Below are positions 32,373 to 40,809 of a DNA stretch of 64,000 bases, in pieces. The stretch is from Aminidesulfovibrio sp040307135 (lineage in GTDB: Bacteria; Desulfobacterota; Desulfovibrionia; Desulfovibrionales; Desulfovibrionaceae): the NCBI GenBank assembly GCA_040307135.1, contig JAWRKD010000167.1, forward strand, positions 33,980 to 97,979, written 5' to 3'. A program made the position numbers and the translations under genes. A model generated the notes under the pieces. That model was not told the origin of the DNA and ran no database searches. It saw only the letters and a program-made list of their open reading frames with translations. Position 1 is the first letter of the stretch; each line of letters starts with the position of its first letter.

Positions 32373-34430
32373 GTGCACGGCCTGTCGCACCTCAGGTTCA
32401 GCACCAAGATCAACCTCGGGACCACGGCCATCGTGCTCTTCCTGAGCCTGGTCATGGGCCTGCCCGTGGCCCGGGTGGCCGCCAAGGCCCTGGTGGACGA
32501 GGTCAAGATGCGCGGCCGGGTCCTGGCCGAGAGCCTCTCGGTGCGCGCGGCCGACCCGATCCTGGCCCAGGACTTCCTGCGCCTCAAGAACCTGGTGGAC
32601 GACCTGCGCGGCCTGGGCGGGGACATGGAATACGCCTTTGTCCTGGACCAGAAGGGCAACGTCCTGGCCCACAGCTATCCCAAGGGCTTTCCGGTGGAAC
32701 TGGTGGGGGCCAACGCCCCCGGGCCGGACGGCTCGTTCTCGGTGCGCCTGCTGGACACCGGCGACGAGCGCATCTACGACTTCGCCGTGCCCGTGCGCGT
32801 GGCCGGGGAGTCCTTCGGCGTGGTGCGCGTGGGCCTGTCCTGGACCCGCGCCCGCGCCCCGGTGGAGCGCCTGGGCGGCATCATCCTGGGCCTGGCCGGC
32901 GGCGGCCTGCTCCTGTCCGTGATCCTCTCCACCGTTTTCGCCCGCCAGGTGACGCGGCGGCTCAACGTGCTGCGAGCCCATGCCTCGGAGATGGTCAAGG
33001 GCAACCTGGACATGCGCGCCGGGCCGGAGCTGGCCCGCAACTGCTGGGACATCATGGACTGCGGCCGCAAGGAGTGCCCGGCCTACGGCGACGCGGCCCG
33101 GCGCTGCTGGTACGTGGCCGGGACCCTCTGCCTGGAGTGCGACTCCGCGGCCTATCCCAAGAAGCTGGAGTCCTGCCGCAACTGCCCGGTCTATCTGGCC
33201 AACGCGGGCGACGAGATCCAGGACCTCACCGAGACCTTCGACGTCATGGCGCTGACCCTCAAGACCCACATCGCGGAATTGCGCGAGGCCGAGAAGGTCC
33301 TCACCCGCCAGCAGCAGATCATGCGCACCATCCTGGACGTGACCCCGGACCTGGTGAGCCTTCTGGACGAGAATCTGGTCTATCAGGCCTGCAACCGGGC
33401 CTTCGCCGCCTCGGTGGGCCGGACCGTGGAACAGGTGGTGGGCCGGACCGACTTCGACTTCTTCCCCGAGGACATGGCCCGGGCGCGCAGCGAGGCCAAC
33501 CGCCGTGTCCTGGACACGGGCGAACGCTTCCAGACCGAGACCCATCGCGAGGCCGGACACGGCGAGCGCTGGTTCCACACCGTGCAGGTGCCGGTCTTCG
33601 ACCGAGACGGCCGCATCGTGGGCGTGCTGCGTACGGCCCGCGACGTGACCCAGATCAAGGACTACCAGGAGCAGCTCATCCAGGCCCAGAAGATGGAGTC
33701 CCTGGGCAAGCTGGCCGGGGGCGTGGCGCATGAGATCAACACGCCGCTCGGCATCATCCTGGGCTACGCCCAGCTCCTCCAGGAGGACGTGCCCGAGGGC
33801 CAGCTGCGCGACGACCTCTCCACCATCGAGAAACAGGCCAAGGTCTGCCGCAAGATCGTGGCCGACCTCCTGGGCTTCTCGCGCCAGTCCCGCAGCGCCA
33901 AGCGGGACATGTGCCTGAACAACTCGGTCATGGAGACCGTGACGCTCGTGCGTCACTCCTTCGAGTTGGACAAGGTACGCATCGTCACGGACTTCGACGA
34001 CCGCATGCCCGTGCTCCACGGCGACCCGGACAAGCTCCGCCAGGTCTGGATGAACCTCCTGAACAACGCCCGCGACGCCATGCCCGGGGGCGGCGTCATT
34101 TTCATCCGCACGAGGCTGGACACGACGGCCCAAAAAGTGACAATCTGGGTGGCCGACACGGGCCAGGGCATCGGCGCGGAGGACCTGCGCCGCATCTTCG
34201 ACCCGTTCTTCAGCACCAAACCCGTGGGCAAGGGCACGGGCCTTGGCCTCTCGGTGTCCTTCGGCATCGTCCGGGAGCACGGCGGGGAGATCCGGGCCCA
34301 GAGCCCCGTGCCGCAGGACCTGGGCATCCCCGCCGAGGGGGGAGGCCCGGGCGCGGTGTTCAGCGTGGAGCTGCCCCTGGATCAGCAGGAACGGGGAGAC
34401 GAGGGCGGGGAGCCCAAGACGAAGGAGTGA
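32373..34430 (+). CDS. Sensor histidine kinase with two-CW cysteine domain and PAS
   Basis: A 685-residue membrane kinase. TM helix 1 (about 13-33), a periplasmic sensor region (about 35-165), TM helix 2 (168-190) and HAMP. Then residues about 222-282 hold eight cysteines in the two-CW arrangement (NCWDIMDCGRKECPAYG, RCWYVAGTLC, SCRNCPVYL), a likely metal- or redox-binding module. A PAS domain follows (about 315-430), then the HisKA box GGVAHEINTPLG (His in about residue 453) and the HATPase (N box NLLNNARDAMPG, GKGTGLGLSV). The start is a GTG at 32373 after GGGAGTAAGG. It is sandwiched between the PhnD-like gene and a response regulator; all three are likely one pathway. Confidence 0.92.
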   Translation: MHGLSHLRFSTKINLGTTAIVLFLSLVMGLPVARVAAKALVDEVKMRGRVLAESLSVRAADPILAQDFLRLKNLVDDLRGLGGDMEYAFVLDQKGNVLAHSYPKGFPVELVGANAPGPDGSFSVRLLDTGDERIYDFAVPVRVAGESFGVVRVGLSWTRARAPVERLGGIILGLAGGGLLLSVILSTVFARQVTRRLNVLRAHASEMVKGNLDMRAGPELARNCWDIMDCGRKECPAYGDAARRCWYVAGTLCLECDSAAYPKKLESCRNCPVYLANAGDEIQDLTETFDVMALTLKTHIAELREAEKVLTRQQQIMRTILDVTPDLVSLLDENLVYQACNRAFAASVGRTVEQVVGRTDFDFFPEDMARARSEANRRVLDTGERFQTETHREAGHGERWFHTVQVPVFDRDGRIVGVLRTARDVTQIKDYQEQLIQAQKMESLGKLAGGVAHEINTPLGIILGYAQLLQEDVPEGQLRDDLSTIEKQAKVCRKIVADLLGFSRQSRSAKRDMCLNNSVMETVTLVRHSFELDKVRIVTDFDDRMPVLHGDPDKLRQVWMNLLNNARDAMPGGGVIFIRTRLDTTAQKVTIWVADTGQGIGAEDLRRIFDPFFSTKPVGKGTGLGLSVSFGIVREHGGEIRAQSPVPQDLGIPAEGGGPGAVFSVELPLDQQERGDEGGEPKTKE

Positions 34431-34433
34431 TCC

Positions 34434-34796
34434 ATGGCCCAGATCATCGTCATTGACGACGTTTCCGACGCCGGGACCCTGGTCAAGCGCATCCTGGAGC
34501 GCAAGGGCCACAAGGTCACGGCCTTCACCGAGGAGGAGGAGGCCCTGGCCTTCGTGCGCAAACAGAAGCCGGACCTGGCCATCCTGGACATGAAGCTCAA
34601 GAAGATGACCGGGGTGGAGGTGCTGGAGGAGATCAAGAAGCTCTCGCCCGAGACCAGGGCCATCATGCTCACCGGCTATCCCACCCTGGAGACGGCGCGG
34701 GAGTCCCTGCGCCTGGGGGCCAGCGAGTACTGCGTGAAGCCCATCGACAAGGACGAGCTGGAGGCCAAGGTGGCCGAGGTTCTGGCAGGCCGCTGA
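34434..34796 (+). CDS. Single-domain response regulator (CheY-like)
   Basis: A 120-residue receiver domain without an output domain. Acidic pocket at IDDVSD (residues 7-12 region), phospho-acceptor Asp in LAILDMKL (about 46), conserved Thr in MLTGYP and Lys in YCVKPID. It is three bases downstream of the kinase gene and is its likely phospho-target. With no DNA-binding domain, it must act by protein contact or in a phosphorelay. The gene ends just before repeat copy B. Confidence 0.92.
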   Translation: MAQIIVIDDVSDAGTLVKRILERKGHKVTAFTEEEEALAFVRKQKPDLAILDMKLKKMTGVEVLEEIKKLSPETRAIMLTGYPTLETARESLRLGASEYCVKPIDKDELEAKVAEVLAGR

Positions 34797-34798
34797 AA

Positions 34799-34888
34799 GG
34801 TCCGCGCTGGCCGCGTCGCTTCAAAAAACGCACATCCGTGCGTATTGAGGATACGCGCCGGCCGTGCGTTTTTTTGAGCGGTCCGCGG
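34799..34888. repeat. Dispersed nested-palindrome intergenic repeat, copy B
   Basis: The core CGCTTCAAAAAACGCAC pairs almost perfectly with GTGCGTTTTTTTGAGCG; between them lies GCGTATTGAGGATACGC, which also can pair. The flanks GGTCCGCGC and GGTCCGCGG repeat directly. It lacks the outer GAAAAA-CGCG arm of copies A and C. It lies between the response regulator and the PEP-domain gene and could end the kinase transcript. Confidence 0.75.
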
Positions 34889-34925
34889 GAAAGGACGTTT
34901 TCAACGGTGTGCTAGGAAACCAGCC

Positions 34926-37379
34926 ATGTCCCTCATCACCCAGCTCTTCCGCCACTGGACCTACCAGGTCTTCGCCCCGGGCACGCTGCTGCGGGCCAAG
35001 TACAACGCCTTCAAGGACCTGCTGCGTTCCGACGACATCTGCCTGACCCTCATCGCGGACCTGGAGGAGCTGGCCTACGGCCAGGACAAGGCCGACCGCA
35101 CCCGCGTGGTCTGGCTCTGCCAGCGGCTTTCGGCCGCGGTGCGCCGCCTGGTGGACAACCTCATGACCATGAGCCCCAGCCGCTACATGGGCATGGTGGA
35201 GCACTACAAGAAGATCGACTTCTACCTGCGCCTGGCCCTGGACCAGCCCCACGGCGACATTTCCCCGCCCTATGTCATCCCCCTGGCCGAGGCCGCGGAC
35301 CGGCCCGGGCTGGCCGGGGGCAAGGCCGCGCACCTGGCCCGCGTGGCCCGCGACACCGGGCTGGCCGTGCCGCCGGGCTACGTGGTCACGGCCAACGCCT
35401 TCCATTACTTCGTGGAGGCCTCGGGCCTGCGCGAGGACCTGGACCGCCGCCTGCGCCAGATCCTGCTCTCACGCGCCGAGGACGTGCCGCGCCTGGCCGG
35501 GGAGCTCATGGAGGTCATCCTGGGGGCCGAGGCGCCCGTGAGCCTGGCCGCGCAAATCGAGGCCGCGGCCGGGGAGCTCTCCCGCGGCGGCAGGCTCCTG
35601 GCCGTGCGCAGCAGCGCCCTGGCCGAGGACTCGGAGCTTTCCTTCGCCGGGCAGTACGCCAGCGAACTCAACGTGCGGCCCGAGGACGTGCTGGAGGCCT
35701 ACAAGCGGGTCCTGGCCGGCAAATACTGCTCGCGGGCCCTGGTCTATCGCGTGTCCCACGGGCTCACGGACCAGGACACGGCCATGTGCGCGCTCATTCT
35801 GCCCATGGTCCAGCCCCGGGCCGCCGGGGTGCTCTACACCCTGGACCCCGAGGGCTGCGTGGCGGCCAAGGCCGGGGAGGCCATGTCGCTCTTCGCCGTG
35901 CCCGGCCTGGGCGAAAGCCTGGTGGACGGCAGCCGCACGCCCCAGCGCCTGCTCCTGCCGCGCCAGGGCGAGGCCCGGGCACTGGATCCCTGTTCCGGCC
36001 CGGACACGGGCCTGGTGGGGCCGGCGCTCATGGCCCAGCTGCGCGACGCGGGCCTGGTCCTGGAGGAGCTCTTCGGCAGCCCCCAGGACGTGGAGTGGGC
36101 TGCGGACGCCCAGGACCGGCTGTTCATCCTCCAGTCCCGGCCCTTCCACATGGACACGCCCCGCCCCGCGGCCAAGACCCTGCCCGAGGCCGAAACCCTG
36201 CTCACCGGCCTGACCCGGGCCTCGGCCGGGGTGGCCGCCGGAACGGTGCGCCACCTGCACACCGTGGGCGAGGCCGCGGTCTTTCCGCCCGGCAGCGTGG
36301 TGGTCACCTCCCATCTGCCGCCGGTCCTGGCCCAGTTCATGGGCCGCATTGCGGCCGTGGTCTCCGAGGCCGGGTCGCGGGCCAGCCACCTGGCCTCCGT
36401 GGCCCGGGAGAACGGCATCCCCGTGGTGGTGGGAACGGGGGCCTTCCAGGCCCTGCCCGAGGGCTCCACGGTCACGGTGGATGCCGACGCCGGGGTGGTC
36501 TATGCCGGGGTGGTGGAGCGCCTGCTGCCCCCGGCCGAGGGACCGGGCGGACGCCGCGTGGAACCGGGCTTCGAGCGCATCCTGCCCCTTACGGTGAAGC
36601 TCTCGCTCACCGATCCAGAGGCCCCGGAGTTCAGCCCCGAGGGCTGCAAGTCCTTCCACGACCTGGTGCGCTTCTGCCACGAGAAGGGAGTGGCCGAGAT
36701 GTTCAGCCTGGTGGGCCGCGGCGGCCGGGGCCTGGCCAGCTCCCGCAAGCTCCGCACGAACCTGCCCCTGGTGCTCTACATCCTGGACCTGGAGGACGGG
36801 CTGTTCGAGTCCGGCCGGGCCCGCGACGAGGTGGCGCCCGAGGACATCAAGAGCCAGCCCATGTGGGCCTTCTGGTGGGGCCTGGCCGATCCCGAGGTGG
36901 GCTGGGGCGACCTGGTGCACGTTGACTGGGAGGAGATGGACCGCATCAGCGCGGGCATCTTCACCAAGAACTCCCGGCTCCTGGCCAGCTACGCCATCAT
37001 CTCCGCGGACTACCTGCACTGCATGATCCGCTTCGGCTACCACTTTTCGGTGCTGGACGCCGTCTGCGCGGCCGAGGCCAACAGCAACTACGTGCACTTC
37101 CGCTTCAAGGGCGGCGGCGGCAGCCTGGAGCAGCGCATGCTGCGCCTGGAGTTCCTGGTGGGCGTGCTGACCCGCTTGGGCTTCGAATGCTCCACCCGCG
37201 GCGACATGCTCGACGCCAAGTACGCCCGCAAGTCCGAGAGCGAGACCCAGAAACGGCTGGCGGCCCTGGGCTACCTCACGGCCGTGACCCGGCTCATGGA
37301 CATGGGCCTCAAGGACCGCGACCAGGTCACGGCCCTGGTCCAGCGCCACATGGCGCGCATCGAGCGGGGCCGCGGATGA
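34926..37379 (+). CDS. PEP/pyruvate-binding (PPDK_N) and swivelling His-domain protein
   Basis: An 817-residue protein. After a helical N-terminus (1-115), residues about 120-430 form an ATP-grasp pyruvate/PEP-binding domain (AGGKAAHLARVARDTGLAVP, LLAVRSSALAEDSELSFAG, DVEWAADAQDRLFILQSRP). Residues about 440-515 are the swivelling phosphohistidine domain with GSRASHLASVARENGIP (His488). The TIM-barrel PEP-binding domain of PEP synthase or PPDK is missing; instead about 300 residues (EFSPEGCKSFHDLVRFCHEK onward) of unknown type follow. It could be a phosphotransferase acting on another substrate, like rifampin phosphotransferase-type enzymes. The start is the ATG at 34926. Overlaps the phosphatase gene by four bases. 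Confidence 0.85.
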   Translation: MSLITQLFRHWTYQVFAPGTLLRAKYNAFKDLLRSDDICLTLIADLEELAYGQDKADRTRVVWLCQRLSAAVRRLVDNLMTMSPSRYMGMVEHYKKIDFYLRLALDQPHGDISPPYVIPLAEAADRPGLAGGKAAHLARVARDTGLAVPPGYVVTANAFHYFVEASGLREDLDRRLRQILLSRAEDVPRLAGELMEVILGAEAPVSLAAQIEAAAGELSRGGRLLAVRSSALAEDSELSFAGQYASELNVRPEDVLEAYKRVLAGKYCSRALVYRVSHGLTDQDTAMCALILPMVQPRAAGVLYTLDPEGCVAAKAGEAMSLFAVPGLGESLVDGSRTPQRLLLPRQGEARALDPCSGPDTGLVGPALMAQLRDAGLVLEELFGSPQDVEWAADAQDRLFILQSRPFHMDTPRPAAKTLPEAETLLTGLTRASAGVAAGTVRHLHTVGEAAVFPPGSVVVTSHLPPVLAQFMGRIAAVVSEAGSRASHLASVARENGIPVVVGTGAFQALPEGSTVTVDADAGVVYAGVVERLLPPAEGPGGRRVEPGFERILPLTVKLSLTDPEAPEFSPEGCKSFHDLVRFCHEKGVAEMFSLVGRGGRGLASSRKLRTNLPLVLYILDLEDGLFESGRARDEVAPEDIKSQPMWAFWWGLADPEVGWGDLVHVDWEEMDRISAGIFTKNSRLLASYAIISADYLHCMIRFGYHFSVLDAVCAAEANSNYVHFRFKGGGGSLEQRMLRLEFLVGVLTRLGFECSTRGDMLDAKYARKSESETQKRLAALGYLTAVTRLMDMGLKDRDQVTALVQRHMARIERGRG

Positions 37380-38455
37380 GCCCCCGGGACTCCGGCCAGT
37401 TGCCCACCTGGATCACCGACCGGCTGGCCGTGGGCGGCGCGCCCATGTCCTACGACCACCTGGAGAGCCTGCGCGCGGCAGGGATCACGGCCATCCTCAA
37501 CCTCTGCGGCGAGTTCTGCGACCTGCACGAGATCGAGGAGAAGTCCGGCTTCGAGGTCTATTACCTGCCCATCCACGACGAGGAAGCCCCGGACCTCCAG
37601 GCCCTGGAAAAGGCCCTGGAGTGGCTGGACGAGGCCCTCTACCTGGGCAAGAAGGTCTATATCCACTGCCGCCACGGCATCGGCCGCACCGGCACGGTGC
37701 TCAACGCCTACCTCCTGCGCCGGGGCCTGGGCCACAAGCTGGCCTGGCTCAAGCTGCGCAAGCTGCGCTCCAAGCCCTCCAACTTCGAGCAGTGGTGGAC
37801 CGTGCGCAAGTACGGCCGCAAGGCCGGCCAGCTCACGGTGCGCGAGCCCTCCCTGGAATACAAGAACCTGGTGGACCTGGCCCCCTTCCTGGAGGACTAT
37901 GCCGCCTTGGTGCGGGAGGCCGGGGACCTGCTGGCCTACGAGCGGAAGAATCCGGGGCGCTGCGGCCGGGACCACGATCACTGCTGCTTCGTGCCCGTGC
38001 GCCTCTCCCTGGTGGAGGCCGTGCACGTGCGCCAAAAGGTGGACGCGGCCACCTCCAGCCAGGCCCGCCAGGCGCTCATCGAGCGCGCCGTGGAGGCGGC
38101 CCGCAGCGAGCGCGAGACCAGCGCCGCGGTCCCCGGGGAGGGGGGCTCGTCCAAGGAATTCTGCCTCACCGCTTCCAGCGTGCGCTGCCCGCTCTCCGAG
38201 GAAGGCCGCTGCCTGATCTTCGACTTCCGGCCCCTGCAGTGCCGGACCTTCGAGCTGCCCCAGGAGACCAAGGAGGATTTCTGGCGCACCATGGCCGCGC
38301 CGGTGCTGGACAAGACCTCCTCGGAACTCTTCTTCGCCCTCACCTCCAAGTTCCCCAAGCAGGGGCCGCCGTCCTTCAGCCTGTCCGACGTGGTCTCGGG
38401 CAAGTATGTGCAGGAGTTCTTCCACGCCCTGATGCAGGCGGGAGCGGATCGTTGA
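37376..38455 (+). CDS. Dual-specificity-type phosphatase fused to a YkgJ-like cysteine cluster
   Basis: A 359-residue protein. Residues 1-160 are a cysteine phosphatase fold with the P-loop HCRHGIGRTG (nucleophile Cys98, Arg104) and an upstream general acid in PIHDEEAPD. Residues about 190-300 carry a YkgJ-type cluster: CGRDHDHCCF (Cys196, 203, 204) and CPLSEEGRCLIFDFRPLQCR, which may bind zinc or iron. The start is an ATGA overlap with the PEP-domain gene, so the two proteins are made together and may act on the same phosphate group, for example reversing a phosphohistidine; that is inference. The stop codon lies inside the left arm of repeat copy C. Confidence 0.85.
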   Translation: MSPRDSGQLPTWITDRLAVGGAPMSYDHLESLRAAGITAILNLCGEFCDLHEIEEKSGFEVYYLPIHDEEAPDLQALEKALEWLDEALYLGKKVYIHCRHGIGRTGTVLNAYLLRRGLGHKLAWLKLRKLRSKPSNFEQWWTVRKYGRKAGQLTVREPSLEYKNLVDLAPFLEDYAALVREAGDLLAYERKNPGRCGRDHDHCCFVPVRLSLVEAVHVRQKVDAATSSQARQALIERAVEAARSERETSAAVPGEGGSSKEFCLTASSVRCPLSEEGRCLIFDFRPLQCRTFELPQETKEDFWRTMAAPVLDKTSSELFFALTSKFPKQGPPSFSLSDVVSGKYVQEFFHALMQAGADR

Positions 38456-38569
38456 AAAAATCGCGCTGACGGCGACACGACAAAAAAACGCAAAGCCTCG
38501 CGTAGTGTCGATACGCGTCAGCCGTGCGCTTTTTGCGCGCCTTGTCCGCGCGGTTTTTGAACGATCCGC
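38444..38569. repeat. Dispersed nested-palindrome intergenic repeat, copy C
   Basis: The best-preserved copy. Outer arms GCGGATCGTTGAAAAAA (38444 on) and TTTTTGAACGATCCGC (to 38569) are inverted repeats of about 22 bases with a few mismatches. Inner arms GCTGACG/CGTCAGC and AAAAAACGC/GCGCTTTTT nest inside. The left arm includes the stop codon of the phosphatase gene. It separates convergent operons, so it may act as a two-way terminator. Confidence 0.8.
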
Positions 38570-38594
38570 AAGAAGGGATTGCTTTGATCTTCGG

Positions 38595-40070
38595 CTAGCC
38601 CTTGGGCGGTGCGGGCTTGGCCGTGGCCGCGGCCTTGACCGGCGCGCCGGCGGGCTTGGCTGCGGGCTTGGGAGCTGGCTTGGGCGCGGGCTTGGCCCCG
38701 GGTTTGGCCGGGGCGGGCTTGGCAGGCTGTGGCTTGGCGTCCTCCGCGGCCTGGGCGGCCAGGGCCATGAGCCGGGCGTAGCTTTCCTCCAGGGTCTGGC
38801 GCTCGCCCACGCGCTGCTGGAGAAAGCCGTTGATGGGGCCGATGAGCCGCAGCGCCGTGTCGATGTCCGGGCTGGAGCCGCGCTGGTAGGCCCCGATGTT
38901 CACCATGTCCTCCACGCGCTTGAACGTCGCCAGGTACTTGAGGGCCACGCGGCCCGAGTCCTGCACCTCGTCCGGGGTGATGTCCGAGCGCAGACGCGAA
39001 ACGCTCTTGAGCACGTCGATGGACGGGTAGTGGCCCTGGTCGGCCAGGTCGCGGGTAAGCACGATGTGGCCGTCCAGGATGGAGCGGGTGGCGTCGGCGA
39101 TGGGTTCGGTGAAGTCGTCGCCGTCCACGAGGACCGTGTAAATGCCGGTGATGGAGCCCGTGGCGCTCTTGCCCGCGCGCTCCAGGAGCTTGGGCAGGTG
39201 GGCGAAGACGCTCGGGGTGTAGCCGCCGCGCGTGGGCGGTTCGCCCGCGGCCAGGCCCACCTCGCGCCCCGCCATGGCGAAGCGCGTCACCGAGTCCATC
39301 ATGAGCAGCACGTCCTTGCCCTTGTCCCGGAAGAACTCCGCGATGGCTGTGGCGGCGTAGGCCGCGCGCATGCGGATGAGCGGGCTCTTGTCCGAGGTGG
39401 CCACCACGAGCACGGAGCGGGCCAGACCCTCGGGGCCCAGGTCGCGCTCGATGAATTCCAGCACCTCGCGGCCGCGTTCGCCCACCAGGCCGATGACGTT
39501 CACGTCGGCCTTGGTGTAGCGGGCCATCATGCCCAAGAGCGTGCTCTTGCCCACGCCGGAACCGGCCATGATGCCCACGCGCTGGCCCTTGCCCAGGGTG
39601 AGCAGGCCGTTGATGGCGCGCACGCCCACGTCCAGGGGCTCCACGATGCGCGGCCGCAGCATGGGATTCGGCGGCTCGCCGAAGAGCGGGCGGAAGGACT
39701 CCGGCAGGAAGGGGCCCTGGGTGTCCAGGGGCTCGCCGAAGGCGTCCACGGTGCGGCCCAGCAGGCTTTCGCCCACGGGCACGTGCGGCGGGGCCGCGGT
39801 GTTGCGGATGAGGCAGCCGGGGCTCACCCCGCGCAGTTCGCCGTAGGGCATGAACAGGCAGGACCCGCCGCGGAAGCCCACCACCTCGGCGGCGATGGGC
39901 TCGGCCTCGGTTCCGGCCTCGGGCAGCAGGTGGCAGACCGAGCCCAGCGGGGCCTTGATGCCCTGGCCCTCGGCGATGAGGCCCACCACCTTGGTGACCT
40001 TGCCGTAAACCCGGCAGGGCGAAAGTTCCTGGAACAGGGAGCAGCAGCCCTTGGGATCAAGCGCCGCCAT
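38595..40070 (-). CDS. fliI: Flagellar export ATPase FliI with low-complexity tail
   Basis: A 491-residue ATPase of the flagellar type III export apparatus. It has Walker A GIMAGSGVGKSTLLG (near 166-180), the catalytic region GLVGERGREVLEFIE, Walker B DVLLMMDSVTRFAMAGREVG and the conserved LPKLLERAG and DIDVLKS-like SIDVLKSVSRL motifs. The usual length is about 440; here about 49 extra C-terminal residues consist almost only of Ala, Pro and Lys. The frame is continuous up to the stop, so this is not a frameshift product. The start at 40070 overlaps fliH by 14 bases. It is the last gene of flgBC-fliEFGHI. Confidence 0.95.
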   Translation of the reverse strand: MAALDPKGCCSLFQELSPCRVYGKVTKVVGLIAEGQGIKAPLGSVCHLLPEAGTEAEPIAAEVVGFRGGSCLFMPYGELRGVSPGCLIRNTAAPPHVPVGESLLGRTVDAFGEPLDTQGPFLPESFRPLFGEPPNPMLRPRIVEPLDVGVRAINGLLTLGKGQRVGIMAGSGVGKSTLLGMMARYTKADVNVIGLVGERGREVLEFIERDLGPEGLARSVLVVATSDKSPLIRMRAAYAATAIAEFFRDKGKDVLLMMDSVTRFAMAGREVGLAAGEPPTRGGYTPSVFAHLPKLLERAGKSATGSITGIYTVLVDGDDFTEPIADATRSILDGHIVLTRDLADQGHYPSIDVLKSVSRLRSDITPDEVQDSGRVALKYLATFKRVEDMVNIGAYQRGSSPDIDTALRLIGPINGFLQQRVGERQTLEESYARLMALAAQAAEDAKPQPAKPAPAKPGAKPAPKPAPKPAAKPAGAPVKAAATAKPAPPKG

Positions 40071-40809
40071 GCCCGGCTCCGTTTTCCGCGGCGCCGGCCA
40101 GGCGGTCCAGGATGTCGGCCACCTCCTTCCAGCGGGCGTCCAGGGAATTGTCGATCATGCCGGTGCGCGACTCCAGGATCACGCCGCCCGAGGCCACGGC
40201 CTTGTCGCCGCGGGTCTTCCACTGCTCCAGGCGGGGGAAGGCGGCGCGGGCCTGGGCCAGGAGGAGCTCCATGCCCTCCACGTCCTCGGGGGCCACGCGC
40301 ACGGTGATCTGGCGCAGGCTCTCCAGGCGCTCCAGGGCCTCGTGCAGCAGCGTCTCGAGCACTTCCTTGCGGCGCTCGGCCATTTCCACGCCCACGGCCT
40401 TCTGCACGGCCAGGCGGATGAGCCGGGCGAAATCCTGGCGCTGGGCCTCGAACACGCGCACTTCCTGGCTCTGGATGGCCTCCAGGATGTTGCCGAGCGT
40501 CAGGCCGAACTCGCGCATCTGGCGCTCCACCTCGGATTGGGCCTGGGCAAAGCCGTCGGCCAGGCCCTCCTGGCGGGCCTGCTCCTTGAGGGCCTGGGCC
40601 TCGCGGCGGGCCTCGCCGAGGATTTCGGCGGCCGCATCGCGGGCCTTGGTCCGCACGCGCTCCAGGAGCAGGGAGCAGGAGTCCTCGTCCCAGGTGGGCG
40701 GCTTCTTGCCCTCCATCTCCTGGATGGTCATGACGTCCGGGCCGGGCGTGTCCATGCCCAGGATGACCCGGCCGCTGTAAAACTTGCCTCCGGTCTCAGA
40801 CGAAGACAT
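40057..40809 (-). CDS. fliH: Flagellar assembly protein FliH
   Basis: A 250-residue protein of the FliH/YscL family, the regulator and stator-like partner of FliI. The middle is a long helix rich in Ala, Glu and Arg (AAAEILGEARREAQALKEQA), followed by the conserved C-terminal domain (FARLIRLAVQKAVGVEMAER, ITVRVAPEDVEGMEL, GGVILESRTGMIDNSLD). The start at 40809 overlaps fliG by 14 bases and the end overlaps fliI by 14, consistent with translational coupling. Its position between fliG and fliI is standard. Confidence 0.92.
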   Translation of the reverse strand: MSSSETGGKFYSGRVILGMDTPGPDVMTIQEMEGKKPPTWDEDSCSLLLERVRTKARDAAAEILGEARREAQALKEQARQEGLADGFAQAQSEVERQMREFGLTLGNILEAIQSQEVRVFEAQRQDFARLIRLAVQKAVGVEMAERRKEVLETLLHEALERLESLRQITVRVAPEDVEGMELLLAQARAAFPRLEQWKTRGDKAVASGGVILESRTGMIDNSLDARWKEVADILDRLAGAAENGAGHGGA

